Positions 51,640-59,393 of a stretch of DNA of 64,000 nt are shown one piece after another; positions within the stretch are counted from its first letter, which is position 1; every line of letters starts with the position of its first letter. The notes under the pieces were generated by a model, which ran no database searches, had not been told where the DNA came from, and worked only from the letters and a program-made list of their open reading frames with translations. The DNA lies in contig NZ_JAGMUO010000113.1 of assembly GCF_019049325.1 (NCBI RefSeq), forward strand, positions 104,630-168,629, given 5' to 3'. Source of the DNA: Streptomyces sp. AC512_CC834. GTDB lineage: Bacteria; Actinomycetota; Actinomycetes; Streptomycetales; Streptomycetaceae. The translations under genes were made by a program, and so were the position numbers.

Positions 51640-52455
51640 CTACGCCTGCCCGCGCACGCCCTTCGCGAGGTCGGCGGCGAGTGCGCGGACGCCCTCCAGG
51701 CCGGCCGCGTCGTCGGGGGCGTCCAGCATGCGCTTGACGAACGCCGAGCCGACGATGACGCCGTCGGCGAAGCGGGCGACCTCGGCGGCCTGTGCGGCGT
51801 TGGAGACGCCGAGGCCGACACAGACCGGGGTGTCGGTGGTGGCGCGGGTGCGCCGCACCAGGTCCTCGGCCTGCGCGCCGACCGACTCGCGGGTGCCGGT
51901 GACGCCCATGAGGGAGGCGGCGTAGACGAAGCCGCTGCCGGCCGCGGTGATCTCGGCGAGCCGTGCGTCCCGGCTGCTGGGCGCGACCACGAAGACCGTG
52001 GCGAGCCCGTGCTTGTCGGCGTGCTCCCTCCACAGCGCCGACTCCTGCACGGGCAGGTCGGGCAGGATGCACCCGGCGCCGCCCGCCTCGGCCAGCTCGC
52101 TGGTGAAGCGCTCGACGCCGTAGCGGTCGATGGGGTTCCAGTAGGTCATGACGAGGATCGGCTTGCCGGTGGCCTCGTGCGCCTGACGGACGGTGCGCAT
52201 CACGTCGGCGATCCGCACACCGCCGCGCAGGGCGATGTCGTCGGCGGTCTGGATGACCGGGCCGTCCAGGACGGGGTCGCTGTGCGGCAGTCCCACCTCG
52301 ACGACGTCGGCGCCGCCGTCGAGGGCGGCCTTGATCGCCTCGATGCCGCCGGTGACGGTCGGGAACCCGGCAGGGAGGTAGGCGATCAGGGCGGCGCGCC
52401 CCTCGGCCTTCGTCGCGGCGAGGGTGTCGTTCAGCAGTCGCACGTTCCCGCTCAC
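51640..52455 (-). CDS. trpA: Tryptophan synthase alpha chain
   Basis: A 271-residue TIM barrel that cleaves indole-3-glycerol phosphate to indole. The catalytic Glu and Asp lie in VEVGLPHSDPVLDGPVIQ (about residues 48-65), with MTYWNPIDRYG, FVYAASLMGVTG and VCVGLGVSNAAQ (phosphate site) following. It channels indole to TrpB. The start GTG 52455 overlaps the trpB stop by 4 nt; the upstream open frame is a shadow of trpB. It is the last gene of the operon, followed by a terminator. Confidence 0.96.
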   Translation of the reverse strand: MSGNVRLLNDTLAATKAEGRAALIAYLPAGFPTVTGGIEAIKAALDGGADVVEVGLPHSDPVLDGPVIQTADDIALRGGVRIADVMRTVRQAHEATGKPILVMTYWNPIDRYGVERFTSELAEAGGAGCILPDLPVQESALWREHADKHGLATVFVVAPSSRDARLAEITAAGSGFVYAASLMGVTGTRESVGAQAEDLVRRTRATTDTPVCVGLGVSNAAQAAEVARFADGVIVGSAFVKRMLDAPDDAAGLEGVRALAADLAKGVRGQA

Positions 52456-53735
52456 TTGGCGTCCCCCTCGATCTCCGCGGCGCCGGTCTCGTCGGCCGCG
52501 ACCTCGGCGTCGGTGTCGTACAGCCCGAAGTAGCGGGCCGCGGTGTCCATGTCCTTGTCGCCGCGGCCGGACAGGTTGACCACGATCAGCCCGTCCTTGC
52601 CCAGCTCCTCGCCGACCTCCAGGGCCCCGGCCAGCGCGTGGGCGCTCTCGATGGCCGGGATGATGCCCTCGGTGCGCGACAGCAGGCGCAGGGCCCGCAT
52701 GGCGGCGGCGTCGGTGACCGCGCGGTACTCGCCGCGGCCGGAGTCCTTGAGGTAGGCGTGCTCGGGTCCGATGCCCGGGTAGTCCAGGCCGGCCGAGATC
52801 GAGTACGGCTCGGTGATCTGGCCCTCGTCGTCCTGGAGGACGTAGGACCGGGAGCCGTGCAGGATGCCGGGCTCGCCCGCGGTCAGGGTGGCCGCGTGCT
52901 CGCCGCTCTCGACGCCGTGCCCGGCGGGCTCGCAGCCGATGAGGCGGACGTCGGCGTCGGGGATGAAGGCGTGGAAGAGACCGATGGCGTTGGAGCCGCC
53001 GCCGACGCAGGCGATCGCGGCGTCGGGGAGGCGTCCGGCCTGCTCCAGGAGCTGGCGGCGGGCCTCGACGCCGATGACACGGTGGAAGTCGCGCACCATC
53101 GCCGGGAAGGGGTGGGGCCCGGCGACGGTGCCGAACAGGTAGTGGGTGCGGTCGACGTTGGCGACCCAGTCGCGGAAGGCCTCGTTGATCGCGTCCTTCA
53201 GCGTGCGGCTGCCGGACTTCACGGCGATGACCTCGGCGCCGAGCATCCGCATGCGGGCCACGTTGAGGGCCTGGCGCCGGGTGTCGATCTCGCCCATGTA
53301 GATGGTGCAGTCGAGGCCGAAGAGGGCGCAGGCCGTCGCCGTGGCCACGCCGTGCTGGCCGGCGCCGGTCTCGGCGATCACGCGGGTCTTGCCCATGCGC
53401 CTGGTGAGCAGGGCCTGGCCGAGCACGTTGTTGATCTTGTGCGAGCCGGTGTGGTTCAGGTCCTCGCGCTTGAGGAAGACCCGGGCACCGCCGGCGTGCT
53501 CGGCGAAGCGGGGCACCTCGGTGAGGGACGAGGGGCGGCCGGTGTAGTGGACGAGCAGGTCGTCCAGTTCGCGGGCGAACTCCGGGTCGGACTTGGCCTT
53601 GTCGTACTCGACGGCGACCTCGTCCACGGCGGCGACGAGGGCCTCCGGGATGAACTTGCCGCCGTACGCGCCGAAGTAGCCTTCGGGGCTCGGGGTTTGA
53701 CCCTCCGGGTCGGGGATGAAGAAGTTGCTGGGCAT
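52452..53735 (-). CDS. trpB: Tryptophan synthase beta chain
   Basis: A 427-residue PLP enzyme joining indole and serine. The PLP Lys is in LKREDLNHTGSHKINN (about residue 97), with AETGAGQHGVATAT, the phosphate-binding GGGSNAIGLFHAF and the loop GLDYPGIGPEHAYL. Slightly longer than E. coli TrpB because of an acidic C-terminal tail (DTDAEVAADETGAAEIEGD). A GAGG ribosome site precedes ATG 53735. Coupled to trpA and separated from trpM by 133 nt that contain a repeat element. Confidence 0.97.
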   Translation of the reverse strand: MPSNFFIPDPEGQTPSPEGYFGAYGGKFIPEALVAAVDEVAVEYDKAKSDPEFARELDDLLVHYTGRPSSLTEVPRFAEHAGGARVFLKREDLNHTGSHKINNVLGQALLTRRMGKTRVIAETGAGQHGVATATACALFGLDCTIYMGEIDTRRQALNVARMRMLGAEVIAVKSGSRTLKDAINEAFRDWVANVDRTHYLFGTVAGPHPFPAMVRDFHRVIGVEARRQLLEQAGRLPDAAIACVGGGSNAIGLFHAFIPDADVRLIGCEPAGHGVESGEHAATLTAGEPGILHGSRSYVLQDDEGQITEPYSISAGLDYPGIGPEHAYLKDSGRGEYRAVTDAAAMRALRLLSRTEGIIPAIESAHALAGALEVGEELGKDGLIVVNLSGRGDKDMDTAARYFGLYDTDAEVAADETGAAEIEGDAK

Positions 53736-53799
53736 GCGGGTACCTCACGGTGAGTGTCTGGTGGGGACTAATCGCCGTGGGGGCGGGGTGTTGTCTGTC

Positions 53800-53871
53800 G
53801 GCTGCCGGCCCGTTGTGGCTGGTCGCGCCCACGCGACGGAGTCGCAGATTCACTACAGCCCCGCGCCCCTA
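53800..53871. repeat. Streptomyces-type intergenic repeat between trpM and trpB
   Basis: The stretch with GGCCCGTTGTGGCTGGTCGC, then CCACGCGACGGAGTCGCAGA and CAGCCCCGCGCCCCTAGG, matches from memory a small palindromic element dispersed in Streptomyces intergenic regions (TGGTCGCGC..CCGCGCCCCT). It can fold locally (GCGAC-type arms). It reaches into the last codon of trpM: the TAG stop at 53869-53871 is part of the conserved GCCCCTAGG. Confidence 0.5.
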
Positions 53872-54045
53872 GGTTGGCTGGTGCCATCGCATGCCGTTGA
53901 CCTGCCCGGGTTCGTCTCCGATGACGTATCGCACCCTGCGGCCGTGCACCCGGCGGGCGGGGGCGCGGCAGCCTCGGGGGCGGCAGCCGCGCGCGAGGCG
54001 GGCGTACGGGTCCCGGGAGGTTGGGGTGAGGGGGAGCGTCGTCAT
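53869..54045 (-). CDS. trpM: TrpM-like small basic protein
   Basis: A 58-residue protein between trpC and trpB: it begins MTTLPLTPTSRDPYARLARG, has a Cys/Arg-rich centre (GCRPRGCRAPARRVHGRR) and ends VRYVIGDEPGQVNGMRWHQPT with stop TAG. Position, size and basic composition match the TrpM (formerly TrpX) protein of S. coelicolor, reported to modulate tryptophan biosynthesis and development. No enzymatic motif is visible. It starts 21 nt after the trpC stop. No strong ribosome site is apparent, so coupling to trpC is likely. Confidence 0.78.
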   Translation of the reverse strand: MTTLPLTPTSRDPYARLARGCRPRGCRAPARRVHGRRVRYVIGDEPGQVNGMRWHQPT

Positions 54046-54066
54046 CGGGGTCAGCCTAGCGGGGTG

Positions 54067-54876
54067 TCAGCCCCGGCCGTGGCGCAGTGCCGGGTGTTCG
54101 CCTGCCGCCACCAGGTCGGAGACGGCCGTCTTCGGGTCGCGGCCGGTCACCAGGGACTCGCCGACCAGGACGGCGTCGGCGCCCTCGTTGGCGTAGGCGA
54201 TGAGGTCGTGCGGGCCGCGGACGCCGGACTCGGCGACCTTGACGATGTGCGCGGGGATCTCCGGGGCGACCCGCTCGAACGTGCCGCGGTCGACCTCGAG
54301 CGTCTTCAGGTTGCGCGCGTTGACGCCGATGACCTTGGCGCCGGCGTCCACCGCGCGCTCGACCTCGTCCTCGTCGTGCACCTCGACGAGCGGGGTGAGT
54401 CCGATGGACTCGGCGCGCTCGATCAGCGACTCCAGGGCCGGCTGCTCGAGGGCCGCGACGATCAGCAGCACGAGGTCGGCGCCGTGCGCCCGGGCCTCCC
54501 ACAACTGGTACGAGGTGACGACGAAGTCCTTGCGCAGCACGGGGATGTCCACACGCGCGCGGACATCGTCCAGGTCGGCGAGCGAGCCGCCGAAGCGGCG
54601 CTCCTCGGTGAGGACGGAGATGACGGCGGCGCCGCCCGCCTCGTAGTCCGCGGCGAGTGCGGCCGGGTCGGCGATGGCCGCGAGCGCGCCCTTGGACGGG
54701 CTGGAGCGCTTGACCTCGCAGATGACCTTGACACCGTCGCCGCGCAGCGCGGACACGCCGTCCTTGGCGGGGCGAGCCTGGGCCGCGCGCTCCTTGAGCT
54801 CGTCGAGGCTGACGCGCGCCTGCCGCTCCGCGAGGTCGGCACGGACTCCGTCGATGATCTCGTCGAGCACACTCAC
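54067..54876 (-). CDS. trpC: Indole-3-glycerol-phosphate synthase
   Basis: A 269-residue TIM barrel converting carboxyphenylaminodeoxyribulose phosphate to indole-3-glycerol phosphate. Features: SVLDEIIDGVRADLAERQ at the start, catalytic Lys in VICEVKRSSPSKG, the second Lys in PVLRKDFVVTSYQLWEA and IGVNARNLKTLEVD, ending with the phosphate site VLVGESLV. It is monofunctional, with no TrpF domain. GTG 54876 has AAAGGGGG upstream and gives the length usual in Streptomyces. A gap of 120 nt separates it from the DUF2752 gene. Confidence 0.96.
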   Translation of the reverse strand: MSVLDEIIDGVRADLAERQARVSLDELKERAAQARPAKDGVSALRGDGVKVICEVKRSSPSKGALAAIADPAALAADYEAGGAAVISVLTEERRFGGSLADLDDVRARVDIPVLRKDFVVTSYQLWEARAHGADLVLLIVAALEQPALESLIERAESIGLTPLVEVHDEDEVERAVDAGAKVIGVNARNLKTLEVDRGTFERVAPEIPAHIVKVAESGVRGPHDLIAYANEGADAVLVGESLVTGRDPKTAVSDLVAAGEHPALRHGRG

Positions 54877-54996
54877 GCGAGCGGCCCCCTTTCTGACGGC
54901 AAAACGTGTGGTCACTGTGATGGTATCCGGAACCGGGCACGGGTCCCGCATCCGGCCGACGCCGGTCCCTGGCCCGCCCGGACGTCCGTCGGACGA

Positions 54997-55458
54997 TCAA
55001 GGCAGGAGCGTGCCGCCGAACGGCAGGTTCCGGACGACCGTGAAGACCAGCAGCAACGTCCCCAGCGTCCACAGGTGGACCGGTCCGAGGTCGACCCGGA
55101 CGGGACGTCCGCGGGCGGCGCGGATCACCCAGACGGTCCACAGGACGGCGAAGCCCAGATAGGCGAGGACGGCGGGCGCGTTGGCGTGCAGCGCGGCCGG
55201 CATGTCGCCGTGGACGAAGGCGTGGGCGCTGCGCAGGCCGCCGCAGCCGGGGCAGAAGATGCCCGTGAAGCGCAGCAGGGGGCAGACGGGATAGTGGCCG
55301 GGCTCGTAGGGGTCCACGCTGCCCACGTACGCGAAGGCCCCGGCGACGGCCGCGAGCACTCCGGCCGGGACGGCCAGGCGCGCGAACGCGCCCCGCGTCG
55401 GGGCCCTGGACCGGCTCATGGCGGGGGTCGGGGTCGGCTTACCGCTGTCGGCGTCCAC
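54997..55458 (-). CDS. DUF2752 membrane protein
   Basis: A 153-residue membrane protein with the DUF2752 motif PVCPLLRFTGIFCPGCGGLR (about residues 55-74), two or three spans before and after it (about 25-45, 85-110, 120-140) and a basic loop. The CPxCGGLR sequence may bind metal or form a disulfide. Function unknown; it is commonly found next to trp genes in actinobacteria. The start GTG 55458 is one of several possible; the internal ATG at 55419 has no ribosome site. Confidence 0.82.
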   Translation of the reverse strand: MDADSGKPTPTPAMSRSRAPTRGAFARLAVPAGVLAAVAGAFAYVGSVDPYEPGHYPVCPLLRFTGIFCPGCGGLRSAHAFVHGDMPAALHANAPAVLAYLGFAVLWTVWVIRAARGRPVRVDLGPVHLWTLGTLLLVFTVVRNLPFGGTLLP

Positions 55459-55561
55459 GCCCGCATTCTGCCCCCGGCGTTCCGCACGCGCACGTGAGGG
55501 GCGGTTCCCGGCACCCTGTGCCGGTCCGCCCCTCGTGGGGTCCGTGGCCCGCCGTGCCCGG

Positions 55562-55813
55562 TCAGCCCTTGGCGCCGGCCTCCGCACGGTCGCCCGCGAC
55601 CTGGTGCACGGGGTGGTTCCGCTTCGGCTGGCCGAGGCCCATCATCCGCATGATGTAGCCCACGACACCGCCGAGGAGCACGACCGCCATGCCGGCCCAG
55701 AAGCCCCACGGCTGGGCGGCCACCATGAACATGCCCGCGATGCAGAAACCGATGAAGGCGATGATGACACCGGTCCAGGCGGCCGGGGTGTGACCGTGGC
55801 TGCTGCCCGCCAT
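55562..55813 (-). CDS. HGxxPAAW-family small membrane protein
   Basis: An 83-residue protein carrying the family motif HGHTPAAWTG at residues 7-16, followed by two membrane spans (about 17-33 and 38-55) and a charged cytosolic end. Found throughout Streptomyces near trp genes; function unknown. ATG 55813 has a strong GAGGAG site. It lies 155 nt after the TIGR02234 gene on the same strand. Confidence 0.88.
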   Translation of the reverse strand: MAGSSHGHTPAAWTGVIIAFIGFCIAGMFMVAAQPWGFWAGMAVVLLGGVVGYIMRMMGLGQPKRNHPVHQVAGDRAEAGAKG

Positions 55814-55967
55814 TGCTTGCTCCTCGTTCTGTGTGCCATGTCTGAGCAGGACGCTCGCGCCCATTGTCCCGCACGGGGGCACGCGCCGTGAGCGGGGGTG
55901 CTCCGGCGGGTGAACGGCGGAGTTGAACGAACCTGGACGCGGGCCTGAACCCGGACCTGAACGCGGG

Positions 55968-56615
55968 TCAGGCGCTGGTCGGGTCCTCGCCTCGGTCGAT
56001 GGCCTTCCAGAGGTCCTCGGGGCGGTTCGGGTCGACGGGCTGCGGCCTGCGGCGCGGGCGCGGGGTGCCGTCGCGCTCGTAGCGGCCGGACATCGCGGGC
56101 CACTGGCGGCCGTAGCGCAGCGCGAGCAGCCCGGCCAGCAGGAGCAGGGCGCCGCCCACGGCGGCGACGTAGGGCCAGGCGGTGTGGGAGAGCGCGTCCA
56201 CGGTGGCCGAGGTGTCGCCGGCGGCCTTGGCGGCCTGGTCGTCCAGCGCGGAGCTGTCGGAGGCACCGAGCAGGGCGGCGGCGACGGTGCCCGCGCCGCT
56301 CAGCGCGAGCAGGGCGGCGACGGCGAAGCGGCCCGCCCGGCGGACGGCGAAGACGGCGACGAGCGCGGCGAGGCCCACTATGGCGAGCGCCGCGGGTACG
56401 CCCGTGACGTCGCTGCCCGTGGCGGTCAGGGGAAACGCGCCGCCGGCCACCGTCGCGGTGCCCTGCGCCCACTCCTGCCGGGTGGCGAGCAGGGCGACGG
56501 CGGCGCCGAGCGCGCCGCACATCAGGGCTACGGCGAGGCTCCGGCGGCCGGCCCGGGCGGGTCCTGCGGCTGGGGTGCGGGGGTGCGGAACGGCTGTCAC
56601 GTACTCCACTATCAC
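55968..56615 (-). CDS. TIGR02234-family Trp-associated membrane protein
   Basis: A 215-residue membrane protein with four spans (about residues 26-45, 74-92, 97-116, 150-168). Pairs such as LATRQEWAQGTATV and the C-terminal RPEDLWKAIDRGEDPT are typical of the TIGR02234 family, which is nearly always next to trpE or trpC in actinobacteria. Function unknown. Several GTG starts are possible (56615, 56609, 56600); 56609 or 56600 would shorten it by only a few residues. It follows trpE by 78 nt. Confidence 0.85.
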   Translation of the reverse strand: MIVEYVTAVPHPRTPAAGPARAGRRSLAVALMCGALGAAVALLATRQEWAQGTATVAGGAFPLTATGSDVTGVPAALAIVGLAALVAVFAVRRAGRFAVAALLALSGAGTVAAALLGASDSSALDDQAAKAAGDTSATVDALSHTAWPYVAAVGGALLLLAGLLALRYGRQWPAMSGRYERDGTPRPRRRPQPVDPNRPEDLWKAIDRGEDPTSA

Positions 56616-56693
56616 CCGAACCCCGGGCGAACCGTCACCCGGGGTTCGAATTGGCGGGCGTGAGAATCGCCCTACCGTCCCGACCGGCCCGCC

Positions 56694-58193
56694 CTATTGC
56701 GTCAACCGGTTGGCCGTGTGTACGGCCCGCAGGACCGCCGCCGCCTTGTTGCGGCACTCGGTGTCCTCGGCGACCGGGTCGGAGTCGGCGACGACTCCCG
56801 CGCCCGCCTGGACGTAGGCGGTGCCGTCGCGCAGCAGCGCCGTGCGGATGGCGATGGCGGTGTCGGAGTCGCCCGCGAAGTCGAGGTAGCCGACACAGCC
56901 GCCGTACACGCCGCGCCGGGAGGGTTCGAGTTCGTCGATGATCTGCAGGGCGCGCGGCTTGGGCGCGCCGGAGAGGGTGCCGGCCGGGAAGCAGGCGGTG
57001 AGGACGTCGAAGGCGGTGCGGTCCGGGGACACCCGGCCGGTGACCGTGGAGACGATGTGCATGACGTGCGAGTACCGCTCGACGGACATGAAGTCGACGA
57101 CCTCGACGGAGCCGGGTTCGCAGACGCGCCCGAGGTCGTTGCGGCCGAGGTCGACCAGCATGAGGTGCTCGGCGCGCTCCTTGGGGTCGGCAAGCAGTTC
57201 GTCGGCGAGGGCCTGGTCCTCCTGCGGGGTGGCGCCGCGCGGGCGGGTGCCGGCGATGGGGTGCACCATGGCGTGCCCGTCCTCGACCTTGACCAGCGCC
57301 TCGGGCGACGACCCGACGACGTCGAAGCCGTCGAGGCGGAGCAGGTACATGTACGGGGAGGGGTTGGTGGCCCGCAGCACCCGGTACACGTCCAGGGCGC
57401 TCGCCGTGCACGGCGTCTCGAACCGCTGTGAGGGGACGACCTGGAAGGCCTCGCCCGCGCGGATGCGCTCCTTGATGTCCTCGACGGCCTCCTGGAAGTC
57501 GGGGCCGCCCCACAGCGCGGTGTACTCGGGCAGCTCGGAGGGCGGCAGCGCGGCCGGGGGCTGGGCGACCGCGCGCGTGAGGTCGGCCTCCATGACGTCC
57601 AGGCGGGCGATCGCGTCGGCGTAGGCCTCGTCGACGCCGGTCTCCAGGTCGTTGTGGTTGATCGCGTTGGCGATCAGGAGGACCGAGCCCTCCCAGTGGT
57701 CCATGACGGCGAGGTCGCTGGTGAGCAGCATGGTCAGCTCGGGGAGTCTCAGGTCGTCCCGCTCCCCCGGGCCGACCTTCTCGAGGCGGCGCACGATGTC
57801 GTAGCCGAGGTAGCCGACCATGCCGCCGGTGAAGGGGGGCAGGCCCAGGTCGTGGGCGAGGTCGCGCGGGGTGTGCAGGGCCTGGACGGTGGCGCGCAGG
57901 GCGGCGAGCGGGTCGCCGTCGGTGGGGACGCCGACGGGCGGGGAGCCTTCCCAGTGGGCCTGCCCTTCCTTCTCCGTGAGGGTGGCGGCGCTGCGGACGC
58001 CGACGAAGGAGTACCGGGACCAGGAGCGCCCGTTCTCCGCGGACTCCAGCAGGAAGGTGCCGGGCCGCTCGGCGGCGAGCTTGCGGTACAGGGCCACGGG
58101 GGTGTCGCCGTCGGCGAGGAGCTTGCGGCTCACCGGGATCACCCGGCGGTCGGCGGCCAGCTTGCGGAAGGTGTCGAGGTCCATGTCGTCCAT
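56694..58193 (-). CDS. trpE: Anthranilate synthase component I
   Basis: A 499-residue chorismate-using enzyme. The Trp-feedback element FLLESAENGRSWSRYSF is near residues 45-61. The catalytic part has PSQRFE, MYLLRLDGFDVVGSSPE, IAGTRPRG, DLGRNDLGRV, FPAGTLSGAPK and TECRNKAAAVLR. It needs a TrpG amidotransferase subunit, which is not in the window. Start ATG 58193 lies 11 nt after the hisI stop, so it is likely part of the hisI message; a second ATG three codons in is the alternative. No room exists for an attenuator between the two. Confidence 0.96.
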   Translation of the reverse strand: MDDMDLDTFRKLAADRRVIPVSRKLLADGDTPVALYRKLAAERPGTFLLESAENGRSWSRYSFVGVRSAATLTEKEGQAHWEGSPPVGVPTDGDPLAALRATVQALHTPRDLAHDLGLPPFTGGMVGYLGYDIVRRLEKVGPGERDDLRLPELTMLLTSDLAVMDHWEGSVLLIANAINHNDLETGVDEAYADAIARLDVMEADLTRAVAQPPAALPPSELPEYTALWGGPDFQEAVEDIKERIRAGEAFQVVPSQRFETPCTASALDVYRVLRATNPSPYMYLLRLDGFDVVGSSPEALVKVEDGHAMVHPIAGTRPRGATPQEDQALADELLADPKERAEHLMLVDLGRNDLGRVCEPGSVEVVDFMSVERYSHVMHIVSTVTGRVSPDRTAFDVLTACFPAGTLSGAPKPRALQIIDELEPSRRGVYGGCVGYLDFAGDSDTAIAIRTALLRDGTAYVQAGAGVVADSDPVAEDTECRNKAAAVLRAVHTANRLTQ

Positions 58194-58204
58194 GGCGGCA
58201 GACC

Positions 58205-58645
58205 CTACTGACCCGCGCCGGGCGCGCCGGCGCCCGCGGGGCCCTCGGTCTCCTCGGCGTCCTCGATCTCCTCGGCGTCCTCGGCGAGGAGGACGTCGGC
58301 GTCGAAGCAGGTGCGGGCGCCGGTGTGGCAGGCGTCGCCGACCTGGTCGACCTTGACCAGCACGGTGTCGGCGTCGCAGTCCAGGGCGACCGACTTCACC
58401 CACTGGAAGTGCCCGGAGGTGTCGCCCTTGACCCAGTACTCCTGGCGGCTGCGCGACCAGTAGGTGCAGCGGCCCGTGGTCAGCGTGCGGTGCAGTGCCT
58501 CGTCGTCCATCCAGCCGAGCATCAGCACCTCTCCGGTGTCGTACTGCTGGGCGATGGCGGGCAGGAGGCCGTCGGCGCCGCGCTTGAGGCGGGCCGTGAT
58601 CTCCGGGGCGAGCGGGCTGGGCCGCCGGGGGGAGCTGCTGGTCAT
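58205..58645 (-). CDS. hisI: Phosphoribosyl-AMP cyclohydrolase
   Basis: A 146-residue monofunctional cyclohydrolase, third step of histidine biosynthesis. CTYWSRSRQEYWVKGDTSGH carries the substrate site; the zinc and magnesium ligands are in SVALDCDADTVLVKVDQVG and the closing CHTGARTCF. An acidic C-terminal tail (about 25 residues, AEDAEEIEDAEETE) follows the usual end. It lacks the HisE pyrophosphohydrolase domain. ATG 58645 is chosen by family alignment; an ATG 3 codons earlier exists. It is the apparent first gene of the trpE message. Confidence 0.95.
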   Translation of the reverse strand: MTSSSPRRPSPLAPEITARLKRGADGLLPAIAQQYDTGEVLMLGWMDDEALHRTLTTGRCTYWSRSRQEYWVKGDTSGHFQWVKSVALDCDADTVLVKVDQVGDACHTGARTCFDADVLLAEDAEEIEDAEETEGPAGAGAPGAGQ

Positions 58646-58727
58646 GCGCCCCATTGTGCCGCGCGGGACGGACACGCCCCGGGGCCGTCCATTGGGCGGA
58701 CCCGGCCGGCCGCCGTAGGCTGACTCC

Positions 58728-59363
58728 ATGTCGACTTTCGCCAAGCGTGAACGACTTCTGCTCGCGGATCTGTTGGAAACGGCGGGTCCGGACGCCCCGA
58801 CCCTGTGCGACGGCTGGCGCACCCGTGACCTCGCCGCCCACGTGGTGGTGCGCGAGCGCCGCCCTGACGCCGCCGGGGGCACCCTGATCAAGCAGCTCGC
58901 GTCCCGGCTCGACCGGGTGATGGAGGAGTACGGCGCGAAGCCGTACGAGGAACTGCTCCAGCTCATCCGCACCGGCCCTCCCCGGTTCTCGCCGTTCCAG
59001 CTCAAGCAGGTCGACGAGGCGGCGAACACGGTGGAGTTCTACGTGCACACCGAGGACGTCCGCCGTGCCCAGCCCGACTGGTCGCCGCGCGAGCTGGACC
59101 CGGTGTTCCAGGACGCCCTGTGGTCCCGCCTGGAGCGCGCGGCCCGCCTGATGGGCCGCGGCCTCCCGACGGGCCTCGTGCTGCGCCGCCCCGACGGCCA
59201 GACGACGGTCGCCCACCGGGGTACGCCGGTGGTGACGGCGACGGGCGAGCCGTCCGAGCTGCTGCTGTTCGCGTACGGCCGGCAGAGCGCCGCGAAGGTG
59301 GAGCTGGAGGGCGAGCAGGACGCGATCGCCAAGCTCCGGGAGAAGCGGCAGCTCGGGATCTGA
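58728..59363 (+). CDS. TIGR03085-family DinB-like metal-binding protein
   Basis: A 211-residue protein of the mycothiol-dependent maleylpyruvate-isomerase/DinB superfamily. The four-helix bundle starts FAKRERLLLADLLETAGPDAPTLCDGW, with the metal His in TRDLAAHVVVRERRP and the third in EFYVHTEDVRRAQPDW. TIGR03085 proteins are restricted to actinobacteria. It may use mycothiol as a cofactor, but the substrate is unknown. It is divergent from hisI and convergent with the MFS gene. Confidence 0.88.
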   Translation: MSTFAKRERLLLADLLETAGPDAPTLCDGWRTRDLAAHVVVRERRPDAAGGTLIKQLASRLDRVMEEYGAKPYEELLQLIRTGPPRFSPFQLKQVDEAANTVEFYVHTEDVRRAQPDWSPRELDPVFQDALWSRLERAARLMGRGLPTGLVLRRPDGQTTVAHRGTPVVTATGEPSELLLFAYGRQSAAKVELEGEQDAIAKLREKRQLGI

Positions 59364-59393
59364 GGTCCGCCTCTCGCTGGCTCTCACTGCCTC

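Noticed and set aside
58194..58204. trp attenuator before trpE
   Set aside because: Only 11 nt separate hisI and trpE.
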